Assembly (NCBI RefSeq): GCF_001269655.1
Contig: NZ_LHVE01000020.1
Coordinates: forward strand, 1 to 64,000
Length of the DNA stretch: 64,000 bases
DNA from: Pseudomonas thivervalensis
Lineage (GTDB): Bacteria > Pseudomonadota > Gammaproteobacteria > Pseudomonadales > Pseudomonadaceae
Reading direction: 5' to 3'
Part shown: in pieces, positions 33,002 through 42,054 of the stretch
Layout of the letters: each line of letters begins with the position of its first letter
Position numbering within the stretch: the stretch's first letter is position 1
Position numbers and translations under genes: made by a program
The notes under the pieces: model-generated
Databases searched by the model: none
Told to the model about the DNA's origin: nothing
Seen by the model: the letters and a program-made list of their open reading frames with translations, nothing else

Positions 33002-34023
33002 GCCGTTGCTCCTGCCGATTGCCGCAGGCTGCCCAGCAACTCATCGAGCGGCGCCAGTTCAGGGCGACGAGCGATGACCGCTTCTATATAAGCAAAAAAG
33101 CGCGGCACATCGCCGAGGTAACGCGGCTTGCCATCACGATGGCAAATCCGCGCGAAGATCCCGATGACCTTGAGATGACGCTGCACACCCATCAAGTCGC
33201 TGGCCCGCAGAAAATCCTCGAGATCCGGTTGGACGGGAATGCCGAGGGCACCGGCCTGTCGCCAGTAATTCTCCAGCCAGCCACGCACACGCGCCTCGGG
33301 CCAGCTGAGGAAGGCATCCTTGAACAGACAGGTCACGTCGTAGGTGACCGGGCCATAAACCGCATCCTGAAAGTCCAGCACGCCGGGGTTCGGTACGCTG
33401 AGCATCAGGTTGCGCGGCATGTAGTCACGGTGCACCAGCACTTTGGGCTGGGCCAGGGCGCTGTCGATCAACAATTCGCTAGCCTGTTGCCAGAGTTGCT
33501 GCTGGGCCGAATCGAATTCGACGCCCAGTTCGCGCTTGACGTACCACTCGGGAAACAATTCCAGCTCTCGACGCAGCAACGCGACATCGTAGCTCGGCAG
33601 CGGCGCGACCATCGGCAGTTGTTGGAAAGCCAACAAGGCTTGCAGGGCATCGCCGAACAAATCGTCGGCATTTTCCCCGTCGATCACGTCCAGATAGGTC
33701 TGATTGCCCAGGTCATTGAGCAAAAGAAAACCGCGCTCGAGGTCTTCGGCATAAATTTTCGGCACGTTGATGCCGGATTTTGCCAGCAAAAAAGCAATAT
33801 CCACGAAGGGTTTGCAGTTTTCCTGGGGCGGTGGTGCATCCATTACGATCAAGCTGTGGCCCTCGCCTTCCCAGCGGAAATAACGCCGGAAACTCGCGTC
33901 ACTGCTGGCGGCGGTCAACGTGGCCGGGGGTACGGCGCCCCAGCCCTGTTGAGTAAAAAGGATCGGCAGCTGTTCATCGAGCCAAACTTTCAGGTGTTGC
34001 AAGCGTACATCTTGGTCGGGCAT
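32998..34023 (-). CDS. amgK: N-acetylmuramate/N-acetylglucosamine kinase
   Basis: Phosphorylates MurNAc at the anomeric position, feeding MurU. The 341-residue protein has the aminoglycoside-phosphotransferase fold: LVHRDYMPRNLM (catalytic loop) and VLDFQDAVYGP (DxD/DFG-like metal site). ATG 34023, with an inverted repeat GACGGC-GCTA-GCCGTC (34037-34052) in the 5' leader. Divergent from lptD. Confidence 0.93.
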   Translation of the reverse strand: MPDQDVRLQHLKVWLDEQLPILFTQQGWGAVPPATLTAASSDASFRRYFRWEGEGHSLIVMDAPPPQENCKPFVDIAFLLAKSGINVPKIYAEDLERGFLLLNDLGNQTYLDVIDGENADDLFGDALQALLAFQQLPMVAPLPSYDVALLRRELELFPEWYVKRELGVEFDSAQQQLWQQASELLIDSALAQPKVLVHRDYMPRNLMLSVPNPGVLDFQDAVYGPVTYDVTCLFKDAFLSWPEARVRGWLENYWRQAGALGIPVQPDLEDFLRASDLMGVQRHLKVIGIFARICHRDGKPRYLGDVPRFFAYIEAVIARRPELAPLDELLGSLRQSAGATA

Positions 34024-34153
34024 TGCAAGGGTCTCCGACGGCGCTAGCCGTCAAGCGGGTCATGCTTTATTATCCAGCATCTTTTTCAGACCATCGAGAG
34101 GCGTGCGGCCCACACCGCGGGCAGATGGCACGCAGGAAGCCCGGACTAATAAG

Positions 34154-36922
34154 ATGGCATTGAAATCCCCCGCGTTTCGTAAAAAATTTCCGTTGCTGGT
34201 CACCGGCAGTCTGCTGGCCCTGCAACCCCTGGCCTCTTCATTCGTCGTCGCGGCGCAGCAGTATGACTGCTCCGTCTCCGCTTCGGGTGCCTGGGACTGC
34301 GCACCCAAGACACCGGCCGCCGCGTTGCCGCCGCGTCCCGTGCATGACGGCAGTGCGGTTTCCGACAGCGGCGCCGCTCCGGCCGACAGCAGCTCGGGCG
34401 AGGAAGCCGGCGAAAAGCCGATGCTCGTTACCGAAGCCAAGGGCCGAGGCCTGAAGTCGCGCAGTGCAGACTACAGCCACCTGGATTGGGTTCCACGCGA
34501 GAACCTCACCCCGGCGCAACTGGCTGAAACCGGTCCTTACTGCGCGGGTGCCTATATCGAGCCAACGCGTCCTGGCATGAACGACAAGACGGCCAAGAGC
34601 GACGCACCGACCTTCCTCGGTGCCAAGGCGTCACGCTATCAACAGGAAGAACAGGTGGCGACCCTGGCCGGTGACGTGGTCATGCGCCAGGGCAGCATGC
34701 AGGTCGAGGCCGACGAGGCCAGCCTGTACCAGGCCGAGAACCGTGGCGAGCTGAGCGGCAACGTACGGGTTCGCGACAATGGCGCACTGATCGTCGGCGA
34801 CCACGCCGATGTCCAGCTGGACACCGGCGAAGCCAAGGTCGACAACGCCGAATACGTGATGCACAAATCGCGCATCCGCGGTAACGCGCTGTACGCCAAG
34901 CGCGCCGAGAACGCGATCATCCGCCTCAAGGACGGTACGTACACCACGTGCGAACCAGGCAGCAACGCCTGGACCTTGAAGGGCAACAACATCACCCTGA
35001 ACCCGGCGACCGGCTTCGGTACCGCGACCAACGTGACGCTGCGGGTCAAGGACTTCCCGGTCCTGTACACGCCGTATATCTATTTCCCGATCGACGACCG
35101 TCGCCAATCCGGCTTCCTGCCGCCGACCATCGGCAGCGGCAGCGACACCGGCTTCCTGCTGGTCACCCCGTACTACTTCAACCTGGCGCCGAACTACGAT
35201 GCCACGTTGTACCCACGCTACATGGGCAAGCGCGGCCTGTTGATGGAAGGCGAATTCCGCTACCTGACCAAGTCCAGCGAAGGTCAGTTCGGCGCGGCGT
35301 ACCTCAACGACGAAGAAGACGAGCGCAGCGGGCAAACTGACTACAGCAAGACCCGCTACATGTACAACTGGCAGCACAAGGGCGGCCTTGACTCACGTGT
35401 GCTGACGGAAGTCGACTACACCAAGATCAGCGACCCTTACTATTTCCAGGATTTGCAGACCGACCAGATCGGTGTTGAGTCCAGGGACTATGTGAACCAG
35501 CAAGGCGTGGTCAGCTATCGCGGTGACAACTATGTCGCCCGCCTGAATGCCCAGGCTTACCAGATGGCGACGATTTCGAAGATTACGCCTTATAACCGCC
35601 TGCCCCAGATCACCTTCAATGGTTCTCTGCCCGAGCATCCTTATGGGCTGAATTTTGCGTACGAAACAGAATTGGTGCGGTTTGATCGTGACTTGCGGAC
35701 CGGAGAGTACACCGATGAAGACGGTAATACTGAGGACTTCCTCGATACTAACGTTGCAGGCTTAGCACGAGCCAACGGCGACCGCATGAACCTGGCACCC
35801 GTTGTCAGCCTGCCGATGACCGCGTCCTACGGCTATATCAAACCGTCCCTCAAGTACCAGTACACCCAATACGATCTGGATCTGGATGGTAGGGGCAAGA
35901 GCGCCGTTGGAAACAGCTACGACAGCACGCCAAACCGCAGCGTACCTATTGCCAGCATCGACAGCGGCCTGTACTTCGATCGCAACACGCAATGGTTTGG
36001 CACCAACTATCGCCAGACCCTGGAGCCACGCCTGTTCTATCTCTATGTACCAGAGAAGGACCAGAGCGACATCCCTGTCTTCGATACCAGCGAGTCGACC
36101 TTTAGCTATTCCTCGTTGTTCCGCGATAACCGCTTCACCGGGTCTGACCGTGTCGGGGACGAAAACAAGCTGTCTCTGGGCGTAACCAGCCGCTGGATTG
36201 AAGACAACGGCTTCGAGCGCCAACGTGTCGCCGTTGGCCAGGCGTTCTATTTCAAGGATCGCAAGGTCCAACTGCCTGGCATCGATTTCGAGACTCGAGA
36301 AGACGCCAAGTCGGACGTTTCCCCATACGCGCTGGAATACGAATACCGCTGGAACCGCGACTGGCGCACCACCGCCACCTACAACTGGGATCCGGATACC
36401 CGTAGCCCTCGTTCGGGCAGCGCGATGTTCCACTACCAGCCGGAAGACAACCCGAACAAGGTCATCAACGCCGGTTATCGCTATCGCAACGATCAGGTCC
36501 GTTACGACGAGACCACTGGTCAATGGCAAGTGGGGGGTGGTGACTACGGCAGGCCGGGTGATCCGAACTACGTGAAGGACTACTACAAGATCAAGCAGCA
36601 CGACTTCTCGGTCATCTGGCCGATCGTGCCGCAGTGGAACGCGATCAGCCGCTGGCAGTATGACTACAACCGCAACCGTACCCTGGAAGCCTTCGGTGGT
36701 TTCGAATACGACAACTGCTGCTGGAAACTGCGCCTGATCAACCGTTACTGGGTCGACTATGAAGAGTTCAGTCAAGCCGCCCCGGAAAACGAAAAAGGCG
36801 ACCACGGCATCTTCCTCCAAATTGTTCTGAAGGGACTCGGCGGCCTGACCGGCGCCAAGGTAGAGAGCTTCCTCGACAAAGGCATCCAAGGTTATCGTGA
36901 ACGTGAAGACCAAGCTTTCTGA
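34154..36922 (+). CDS. lptD: LPS-assembly protein LptD
   Basis: Outer-membrane beta-barrel that inserts lipopolysaccharide into the outer leaflet with LptE. The 922 residues have a signal peptide (about 1-34), an N-terminal extension with C39 and C49, a periplasmic OstA/jelly-roll domain (about 150-290) and a 26-strand-type barrel. The paired C855-C856 (DNCCWKLR) are those that form inter-domain disulfides. ATG 34154 gives the Pseudomonas N-terminus MALKSPAFRKKF. One barrel stretch (about 35600-35765) uses noticeably lower-GC codons than the rest. Overlaps surA by 26 bases. Confidence 0.96.
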   Translation: MALKSPAFRKKFPLLVTGSLLALQPLASSFVVAAQQYDCSVSASGAWDCAPKTPAAALPPRPVHDGSAVSDSGAAPADSSSGEEAGEKPMLVTEAKGRGLKSRSADYSHLDWVPRENLTPAQLAETGPYCAGAYIEPTRPGMNDKTAKSDAPTFLGAKASRYQQEEQVATLAGDVVMRQGSMQVEADEASLYQAENRGELSGNVRVRDNGALIVGDHADVQLDTGEAKVDNAEYVMHKSRIRGNALYAKRAENAIIRLKDGTYTTCEPGSNAWTLKGNNITLNPATGFGTATNVTLRVKDFPVLYTPYIYFPIDDRRQSGFLPPTIGSGSDTGFLLVTPYYFNLAPNYDATLYPRYMGKRGLLMEGEFRYLTKSSEGQFGAAYLNDEEDERSGQTDYSKTRYMYNWQHKGGLDSRVLTEVDYTKISDPYYFQDLQTDQIGVESRDYVNQQGVVSYRGDNYVARLNAQAYQMATISKITPYNRLPQITFNGSLPEHPYGLNFAYETELVRFDRDLRTGEYTDEDGNTEDFLDTNVAGLARANGDRMNLAPVVSLPMTASYGYIKPSLKYQYTQYDLDLDGRGKSAVGNSYDSTPNRSVPIASIDSGLYFDRNTQWFGTNYRQTLEPRLFYLYVPEKDQSDIPVFDTSESTFSYSSLFRDNRFTGSDRVGDENKLSLGVTSRWIEDNGFERQRVAVGQAFYFKDRKVQLPGIDFETREDAKSDVSPYALEYEYRWNRDWRTTATYNWDPDTRSPRSGSAMFHYQPEDNPNKVINAGYRYRNDQVRYDETTGQWQVGGGDYGRPGDPNYVKDYYKIKQHDFSVIWPIVPQWNAISRWQYDYNRNRTLEAFGGFEYDNCCWKLRLINRYWVDYEEFSQAAPENEKGDHGIFLQIVLKGLGGLTGAKVESFLDKGIQGYREREDQAF

Positions 36923-38219
36923 TTGTCTGCGCCCGCTGATGCTGGGCGCGCTGTTCCTGGGTACTGCGGCCAACGCCGCGGTACAGTCCATCGATAAAGT
37001 GGTGGCCATCGTCGACAACGACGTGGTCATGCAGAGCCAGCTGGACCAGCGCGTCCATGAAGTCCAGCAAACCATCGCCAAGCGCGGCGGTGGCCTGCCG
37101 CCTCCAGGCGTGCTGGACCAGCAGGTGCTTGAGCGCCTGATCGTCGAAAACCTGCAATTGCAGATCGGCGAACGTTCAGGCATTCGCATCACCGATGAAG
37201 AACTGAACCAGGCCGTGGGCACCATTGCCCAGCGCAATAACATGAGCATCGACCAGTTCCGCGCCGCCCTGGCTCGCGACGGCCTCTCCTATGAGGACGC
37301 ACGCGACCAGATCCGCCGCGAGATGGTCATCAGCCGTGTGCGCCAGCGCCGTGTCGCCGAACGCATCCAGGTATCGGAGCAGGAAGTGAAGAACTTCCTC
37401 GCCTCCGACCTGGGCAAGATGCAGCTTTCCGAAGAGCTGCACCTGGCGAACATCCTGATTCCTACCCCGGAAAGCGCCAACTCCGAAGCCATCCAGAGCG
37501 CTTATCGCCAAGCGATGGATGTCTACCAGCAGCTCAAGCAAGGTGCTGACTTCGGCCAGATGGCCATCGCCAAGTCGGGCAGCGACAACGCCCTGGAAGG
37601 CGGCGACATGGGCTGGCGCAAGCCCGCTCAACTGCCGCCTCCGTTCGACCGTGAACTGAGCGCCATGGCCGTGGGCGACATCACCCAGCCAGCGCGCACC
37701 CCAGGCGGTTTCATTATCCTGAAAGTGCTGGAAAAACGCGGTGGCGGAACCCAGGTCCGGGACGAAGTGCATGTTCGCCACATCCTGATCAAGCCAAGCG
37801 AGATTCGCAGCGAAGCCGAGACCAAGCGCCTGGCGGAGAAACTCTACGACCGCATCGAAGCGGGCGAAGACTTCGCCGAACTGGCGAAGAGCTTCTCGGA
37901 AGACCCGGGCTCGGCCCTCAACGGCGGCGACCTGAACTGGGTTGACCCGAATGCACTGGTTCCCGAATTCCGCCAGGTCATGGCCGATACGCCGCAAGGC
38001 CAGCTGTCCAAGCCGTTCAAGAGCCCTTATGGCTGGCACGTACTGGAAGTCCTTGGCCGTCGCGCCACCGACAGCACCACCCAGGCGCGCGAACAGCAGG
38101 CGATGACCGTATTGCGTAACCGCAAATACGACGAAGAACTGCAAACCTGGCTGCGTCAGATTCGCGACGAAGCCTACGTTGAAATCAAACTTCCTGGTGC
38201 AGACCAGGCAGCGCAGTGA
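36897..38219 (+). CDS. surA: periplasmic chaperone and peptidyl-prolyl isomerase SurA
   Basis: Guides outer-membrane proteins, including LptD, to the Bam complex. The 440 residues contain a signal peptide (about 1-26), the SurA_N chaperone domain (KVVAIVDNDVVMQSQLDQRV) and two parvulin domains (LHLANILIPTP near 175, EVHVRHILIKPSE near 287). Starts are GTG at 36897 (AAGG five bases before) or 36903; I use the first. The start lies within the end of lptD, so the two are translationally linked. Confidence 0.95.
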   Translation: MNVKTKLSDCLRPLMLGALFLGTAANAAVQSIDKVVAIVDNDVVMQSQLDQRVHEVQQTIAKRGGGLPPPGVLDQQVLERLIVENLQLQIGERSGIRITDEELNQAVGTIAQRNNMSIDQFRAALARDGLSYEDARDQIRREMVISRVRQRRVAERIQVSEQEVKNFLASDLGKMQLSEELHLANILIPTPESANSEAIQSAYRQAMDVYQQLKQGADFGQMAIAKSGSDNALEGGDMGWRKPAQLPPPFDRELSAMAVGDITQPARTPGGFIILKVLEKRGGGTQVRDEVHVRHILIKPSEIRSEAETKRLAEKLYDRIEAGEDFAELAKSFSEDPGSALNGGDLNWVDPNALVPEFRQVMADTPQGQLSKPFKSPYGWHVLEVLGRRATDSTTQAREQQAMTVLRNRKYDEELQTWLRQIRDEAYVEIKLPGADQAAQ

Positions 38220-39205
38220 AACCCAAGCGTTTCGCGCTGACACCCGGCGAACCAGCCGGCATCGGTCCCGACCTGTGCCTGCTGCTCGCCTCGCAACCCC
38301 AGCCACATCCCCTGATTGCCATCACCAGTCGCGACCTGCTCCTTGAGCGGGCCGCGCAACTGGGGGTGGTCGTCGACCTGTTGCCGGTGACGCCGCAGGC
38401 CTGGCCGGATGTTCCCGCGCCCGCCAACAGCCTGTATGTCTGGGATACGCCCTTGGGCGCCCCGGTCGTCACCGGGCAGTTGGACAAGGCCAACGCCGCG
38501 TTCGTCCTGCACACCCTGACCCGCGCCGGCCAAGGCTGCCTGGACGGCGCGTTCGCAGGCATGATCACCGCACCGGTGCACAAGGGCGTGATCAACGAAT
38601 CCGGGATTGCCTTTTCCGGGCACACCGAATTCCTGGCCGACCTGACCCACACCGCGCAAGTGGTGATGATGCTCGCCACCCGTGGCCTGCGCGTGGCCCT
38701 GGTGACCACTCACCTGCCCTTGCGGGACGTCGCCGACGCCATCACCCCGGAACGCCTGGAACGGGTCACCCGCATCCTGCACGCCGATCTCCAGGAAAAA
38801 TTCGGCCTCGCCCGGCCACGCATCCTGGTCTGTGGGCTCAACCCCCATGCCGGTGAAGGCGGACACCTGGGCCGTGAAGAAATCGACATCATCGAACCCA
38901 CCTTGGAGCGCTTGCGCAGCGAGGGCATGGACCTGCGTGGCCCGCTGCCTGCCGACACTCTGTTTACCCCCAAATATCTGGAGCACTGCGATGCGGTGCT
39001 GGCGATGTACCACGACCAGGGCCTGCCCGTGCTGAAGTACAAAGGCTTCGGCGCGGCAGTCAACGTGACGCTGGGCCTGCCGATCATCCGCACCTCCGTG
39101 GACCATGGCACTGCCCTGGACCTGGCCGGCAGCGGCAAGATCGATACCGGCAGCCTGCAAGTCGCGCTGGAAACCGCCTACCAGATGGCCGAGACCCATT
39201 TATGA
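38216..39205 (+). CDS. pdxA: 4-hydroxythreonine-4-phosphate dehydrogenase
   Basis: NAD-dependent enzyme of pyridoxal phosphate synthesis. The 329-residue protein has the family start LTPGEPAGIGPDL, TAPVHKGVIN, the metal-binding GHTEFLAD, NPHAGEGGHLGREE and YHDQGLPVLK. The start is GTG, overlapping the surA stop (GTGA). The ATGA overlap with rsmA follows the order known in many gammaproteobacteria. Confidence 0.96.
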   Translation: MKPKRFALTPGEPAGIGPDLCLLLASQPQPHPLIAITSRDLLLERAAQLGVVVDLLPVTPQAWPDVPAPANSLYVWDTPLGAPVVTGQLDKANAAFVLHTLTRAGQGCLDGAFAGMITAPVHKGVINESGIAFSGHTEFLADLTHTAQVVMMLATRGLRVALVTTHLPLRDVADAITPERLERVTRILHADLQEKFGLARPRILVCGLNPHAGEGGHLGREEIDIIEPTLERLRSEGMDLRGPLPADTLFTPKYLEHCDAVLAMYHDQGLPVLKYKGFGAAVNVTLGLPIIRTSVDHGTALDLAGSGKIDTGSLQVALETAYQMAETHL

Positions 39206-40020
39206 ACGAGCAATACCAACACCGCGCGCGCAAGCGCTTCGGCCAGAACTTCCTGCATGACGCCGGCGTGATCGATCGCATCTTGCGCTCCATCCGGGCC
39301 AAGCCCGACGACCGCCTGCTGGAAATCGGGCCGGGCCAGGGCGCCCTGACCGAGGGTCTGCTCGACAGCGGCGCGCAACTGGACGTGGTGGAACTGGACA
39401 AGGACCTGGTCCCGATCCTCAACCAGCAGTTCGCCGGCAAGAGCAACTTCAACCTGCACCAGGGCGACGCGCTGAAGTTCGACTTCAATAGCCTGAACGC
39501 CGCGCCGAACAGCCTGCGAGTGGTGGGAAACCTGCCGTACAACATCTCCACACCGCTGATTTTCCACCTGCTGAGCAATGCCGGCCTGATCCGCGACATG
39601 CACTTCATGCTGCAGAAAGAAGTGGTCGAGCGCCTCGCCGCCGGCCCTGGCGGTGGCGATTGGGGTCGGCTGTCGATCATGGTCCAGTATCATTGCCGGG
39701 TCGAACACCTGTTCAACGTCGGCCCGGGGGCATTCAACCCACCGCCGAAAGTCGATTCGGCCATCGTCCGCCTGGTGCCCCATGCCGTTCTGCCACACCC
39801 GGCCAAGGATCATCGCCTGCTGGAGCGGGTGGTGCGTGAAGCGTTCAACCAGCGCCGCAAGACCTTGCGCAACACCTTGAAGCTGTTGCTCAGCAGCGCC
39901 GAAATCGAAGCCGCCGGCGTCGATGGCAGCCTGCGCCCCGAGCAGTTGGACCTGGCGGCGTTCGTACGCCTGGCCGACAAGCTCAGCGAACAGGCCGCCC
40001 CGCAAGCCGACGCCAACTGA
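39202..40020 (+). CDS. rsmA: 16S rRNA dimethyladenosine transferase
   Basis: Also known as KsgA; dimethylates two adenosines in helix 45 of 16S rRNA. The 272-residue methyltransferase starts with RKRFGQNFLHD, has the SAM motif EIGPGQGALTEGLL and the catalytic NLPYNISTPLIF, and the C-terminal RRKTLRNTLK. Overlaps pdxA by four bases and ends the lptD-surA-pdxA-rsmA run. Confidence 0.97.
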   Translation: MNEQYQHRARKRFGQNFLHDAGVIDRILRSIRAKPDDRLLEIGPGQGALTEGLLDSGAQLDVVELDKDLVPILNQQFAGKSNFNLHQGDALKFDFNSLNAAPNSLRVVGNLPYNISTPLIFHLLSNAGLIRDMHFMLQKEVVERLAAGPGGGDWGRLSIMVQYHCRVEHLFNVGPGAFNPPPKVDSAIVRLVPHAVLPHPAKDHRLLERVVREAFNQRRKTLRNTLKLLLSSAEIEAAGVDGSLRPEQLDLAAFVRLADKLSEQAAPQADAN

Positions 40021-40035
40021 GCCGGTGACGAGTGC

Positions 40036-40072
40036 TATCGGGCAGTACGCCAGTCTGGTCTACTACCCGATA
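40036..40072. repeat. inverted repeat between rsmA and apaG
   Basis: TATCGGGCAGTA (40036-40047) and TACTACCCGATA (40061-40072) form a 12-bp stem with one mismatch around a 13-base loop. No U-tract follows. It could be a transcript stabiliser or a binding site at the start of the apaG-apaH transcript. Confidence 0.5.
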
Positions 40073-40135
40073 CTTGGCCTAGACTGATCTCCTGAGTCGC
40101 GCCCGCGTCCCGCTTCGTTTTTAAGGCCTTTTTGC

Positions 40136-40516
40136 ATGTCCGATCCTCGTTACCAGGTCGACGTCAGCGTCACCACCCGTTTTCTGGCAGAACAGTCGCA
40201 ACCCGAGCATGACCGCTTCGCTTTCGCCTACAGCATTACCGTGCGCAACAACGGCTCGTTGCCAGCCAGGCTGCTGTCGCGGCATTGGGTCATCACCGAT
40301 GGCGACGGCCATGTCGAGGAAGTACGTGGTGAAGGCGTGGTCGGCCAACAACCGTTGATCGATGCCGGTAAAAGCCACAGTTACAGCAGTGGGACGGTGA
40401 TGACGACGAAGGTCGGCACCATGCAGGGCACCTACCAGATGCTGGCCGAGGACGGCACACGCTTCGATGCTGTCATCAAGCCCTTTCGCCTGGCCGTGCC
40501 CGGAGCCCTGCACTAA
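40136..40516 (+). CDS. apaG: ApaG domain protein (Co2+/Mg2+ efflux associated)
   Basis: 126-residue beta-sandwich protein with family motifs FAYSITVRNNG, LLSRHWVITDGDG, GEGVVGQQP and GTMQGTYQM. Function is not settled; in bacteria it is almost always next to apaH, as here, and its fold also occurs in F-box proteins. The stop shares one base with the apaH start. Confidence 0.93.
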   Translation: MSDPRYQVDVSVTTRFLAEQSQPEHDRFAFAYSITVRNNGSLPARLLSRHWVITDGDGHVEEVRGEGVVGQQPLIDAGKSHSYSSGTVMTTKVGTMQGTYQMLAEDGTRFDAVIKPFRLAVPGALH

Positions 40517-41391
40517 TGGCCACCTACGCGGTCGGCGACGTGCAAGGCTGCCTCGGCCCGCTCAAGTGTTTATTGGAGCGCGTCGCCTTCGATCCGCAAA
40601 AAGACACGCTGTGGCTGGTGGGCGACCTGGTCAACCGTGGCCCGCAGTCCCTCGAGACGCTGCGCTTCCTCTACAGCATCCGCCAGTCACTGGTGTGCGT
40701 GCTCGGCAACCACGACCTGCACCTGCTGGCCGCCTGGCAGAACATCGAGCGCCTGAAGAAATCAGACACCTTGAGCGAAATCCTCGACGCCCCCGATTGC
40801 GTTGAGCTGCTGGAGTGGCTACGCCAACAGAAGCTCATGCACTACGACGAAGCCCGCAACCTGGCGCTGGTCCATGCCGGCATCCCGCCGCAGTGGTCCC
40901 TGCGCAAGGCGCTCAAGTGCGCTGGCGAAGTCGAACAGGCATTGCGCGACGACAATCTGTTCGCCCCCTACCTGGATGGCATGTACGGCAACGAGCCGGT
41001 CAAGTGGGACAACGACCTCACCGGCAGCGCCCGTCTTCGCGTCATCACCAATTACTTCACGCGCATGCGCTTCTGCACCCGCGACGGCAAGCTCGATCTC
41101 AAGGGCAAGGAAGGCATCGAGACGGCGCCGCCCGGCTATGCCCCCTGGTTCAAGCACAGTGAGCGCAAGACCCGTCACCTGAAGATCATTTTCGGGCACT
41201 GGGCGGCACTGGGCGGCCAAAGCGACGAGCCTGGCGTCTTCGCCCTCGATACCGGCTGCGTGTGGGGCAGCGCCATGACGCTGATGAACGTCGACACGGG
41301 CGAGCAACTGCGTTGCGATTGCGACGAACAGGGCCACGCCACACTCCATCACCCGACCACAGCATCATTGCCGGCCGGCACCGCCGTTTGA
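40516..41391 (+). CDS. apaH: symmetrical bis(5'-nucleosyl)-tetraphosphatase
   Basis: Splits Ap4A to two ADP and can remove nucleoside-tetraphosphate caps from RNA. The 291-residue metallophosphatase carries the signature blocks GDVQGCLGPL, VGDLVNRGPQS and VLGNHDLHLLA at its N-terminus, and FGHWAALGG further on. Shares a base with apaG (TAATG). Confidence 0.96.
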   Translation: MATYAVGDVQGCLGPLKCLLERVAFDPQKDTLWLVGDLVNRGPQSLETLRFLYSIRQSLVCVLGNHDLHLLAAWQNIERLKKSDTLSEILDAPDCVELLEWLRQQKLMHYDEARNLALVHAGIPPQWSLRKALKCAGEVEQALRDDNLFAPYLDGMYGNEPVKWDNDLTGSARLRVITNYFTRMRFCTRDGKLDLKGKEGIETAPPGYAPWFKHSERKTRHLKIIFGHWAALGGQSDEPGVFALDTGCVWGSAMTLMNVDTGEQLRCDCDEQGHATLHHPTTASLPAGTAV

Positions 41392-41425
41392 CCGGCGTTG
41401 CGCTCAAGCTACAGGAGTCCCTCAT

Positions 41426-41755
41426 ATGACCGAATTCAAACGCATCCCCCCGGAACAGGCCCAGGCCCTGCGCGAGCAAGGCGCGGTCGTCGTCGATGTC
41501 CGCGACCCAGCCACTTTTTCCGCTTTGCATATCCGCGGCTCCAAACACCTGGATAACCATTCCATCGCCGATTTCATCCGCGCCGCCGACCTCGACGCAC
41601 CGACCGTCGTGGTTTGCTACCACGGCAACTCCAGCCAAAGCGCCGCTGCTTATTTGATCAGCCAGGGCTTCAGCGACGTCTACAGCCTGGACGGTGGATT
41701 TGAGTTGTGGCGTACGACTTATCCTGCGGAAACGGCACAAGGCACCGACGAATAA
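41426..41755 (+). CDS. glpE: thiosulfate sulfurtransferase GlpE
   Basis: Single-domain rhodanese, 109 residues, transferring sulfane sulfur from thiosulfate to cyanide or thioredoxin. VVDVRDPATFSALHIRG and the active-site loop with C64 (VCYHGNSSQSAA) are present. AGGAG lies about 12 bases before the ATG. It follows apaH by 34 bases and is followed by two hairpins. Confidence 0.94.
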   Translation: MTEFKRIPPEQAQALREQGAVVVDVRDPATFSALHIRGSKHLDNHSIADFIRAADLDAPTVVVCYHGNSSQSAAAYLISQGFSDVYSLDGGFELWRTTYPAETAQGTDE

Positions 41756-41770
41756 TTTTTTATGCCGACC

Positions 41771-41820
41771 AAGCCCGCGTGAACCGTGGGCTTGAGCGAT
41801 GGCAGACGAACGGTCTGCCA
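41771..41820 (+). terminator. two tandem hairpins after glpE
   Basis: AAGCCC...GGGCTT (41771-41793) is followed by TGGCAGAC-GAACG-GTCTGCCA (41800-41820), a perfect 8-bp stem. No U-tract is present, so Rho-independent termination is uncertain, but they separate glpE from the prkA promoter region. Confidence 0.4.
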
Positions 41821-41858
41821 CAACTAATTACGTATTCCACCTTTACCTCCGTGATTCC

Positions 41859-41887
41859 GAACTATCCTTAGCCTCAGGCCATCCAAA
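41859..41887 (+). promoter_or_regulatory. sigma-E/AlgU-like promoter for prkA
   Basis: GAACTA (41859-41864), 17-base spacer, TCCAAA (41882-41887), resembling the extracytoplasmic-stress consensus GAACTT-N16/17-TCnnA. The transcript would have a leader of about 160 bases before prkA. In the remaining 299-base gap I see nothing else convincing. Use by AlgU is inference. Confidence 0.4.
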
Positions 41888-42054
41888 ACAGGGGAGAGCC
41901 GGTACACCGGCGCGCGGGTCATCGGGAGTCAGCTTTCAGGAACCGCATTCTTGAAAGCATTCTGGGGGGTAAAACGGCAACTGGGTTCCCAGGGGCTGTC
42001 CAGCATCGACTGATTGATCCGACACCGGCTCCACGTATCGAGCGAGGTGACGTC

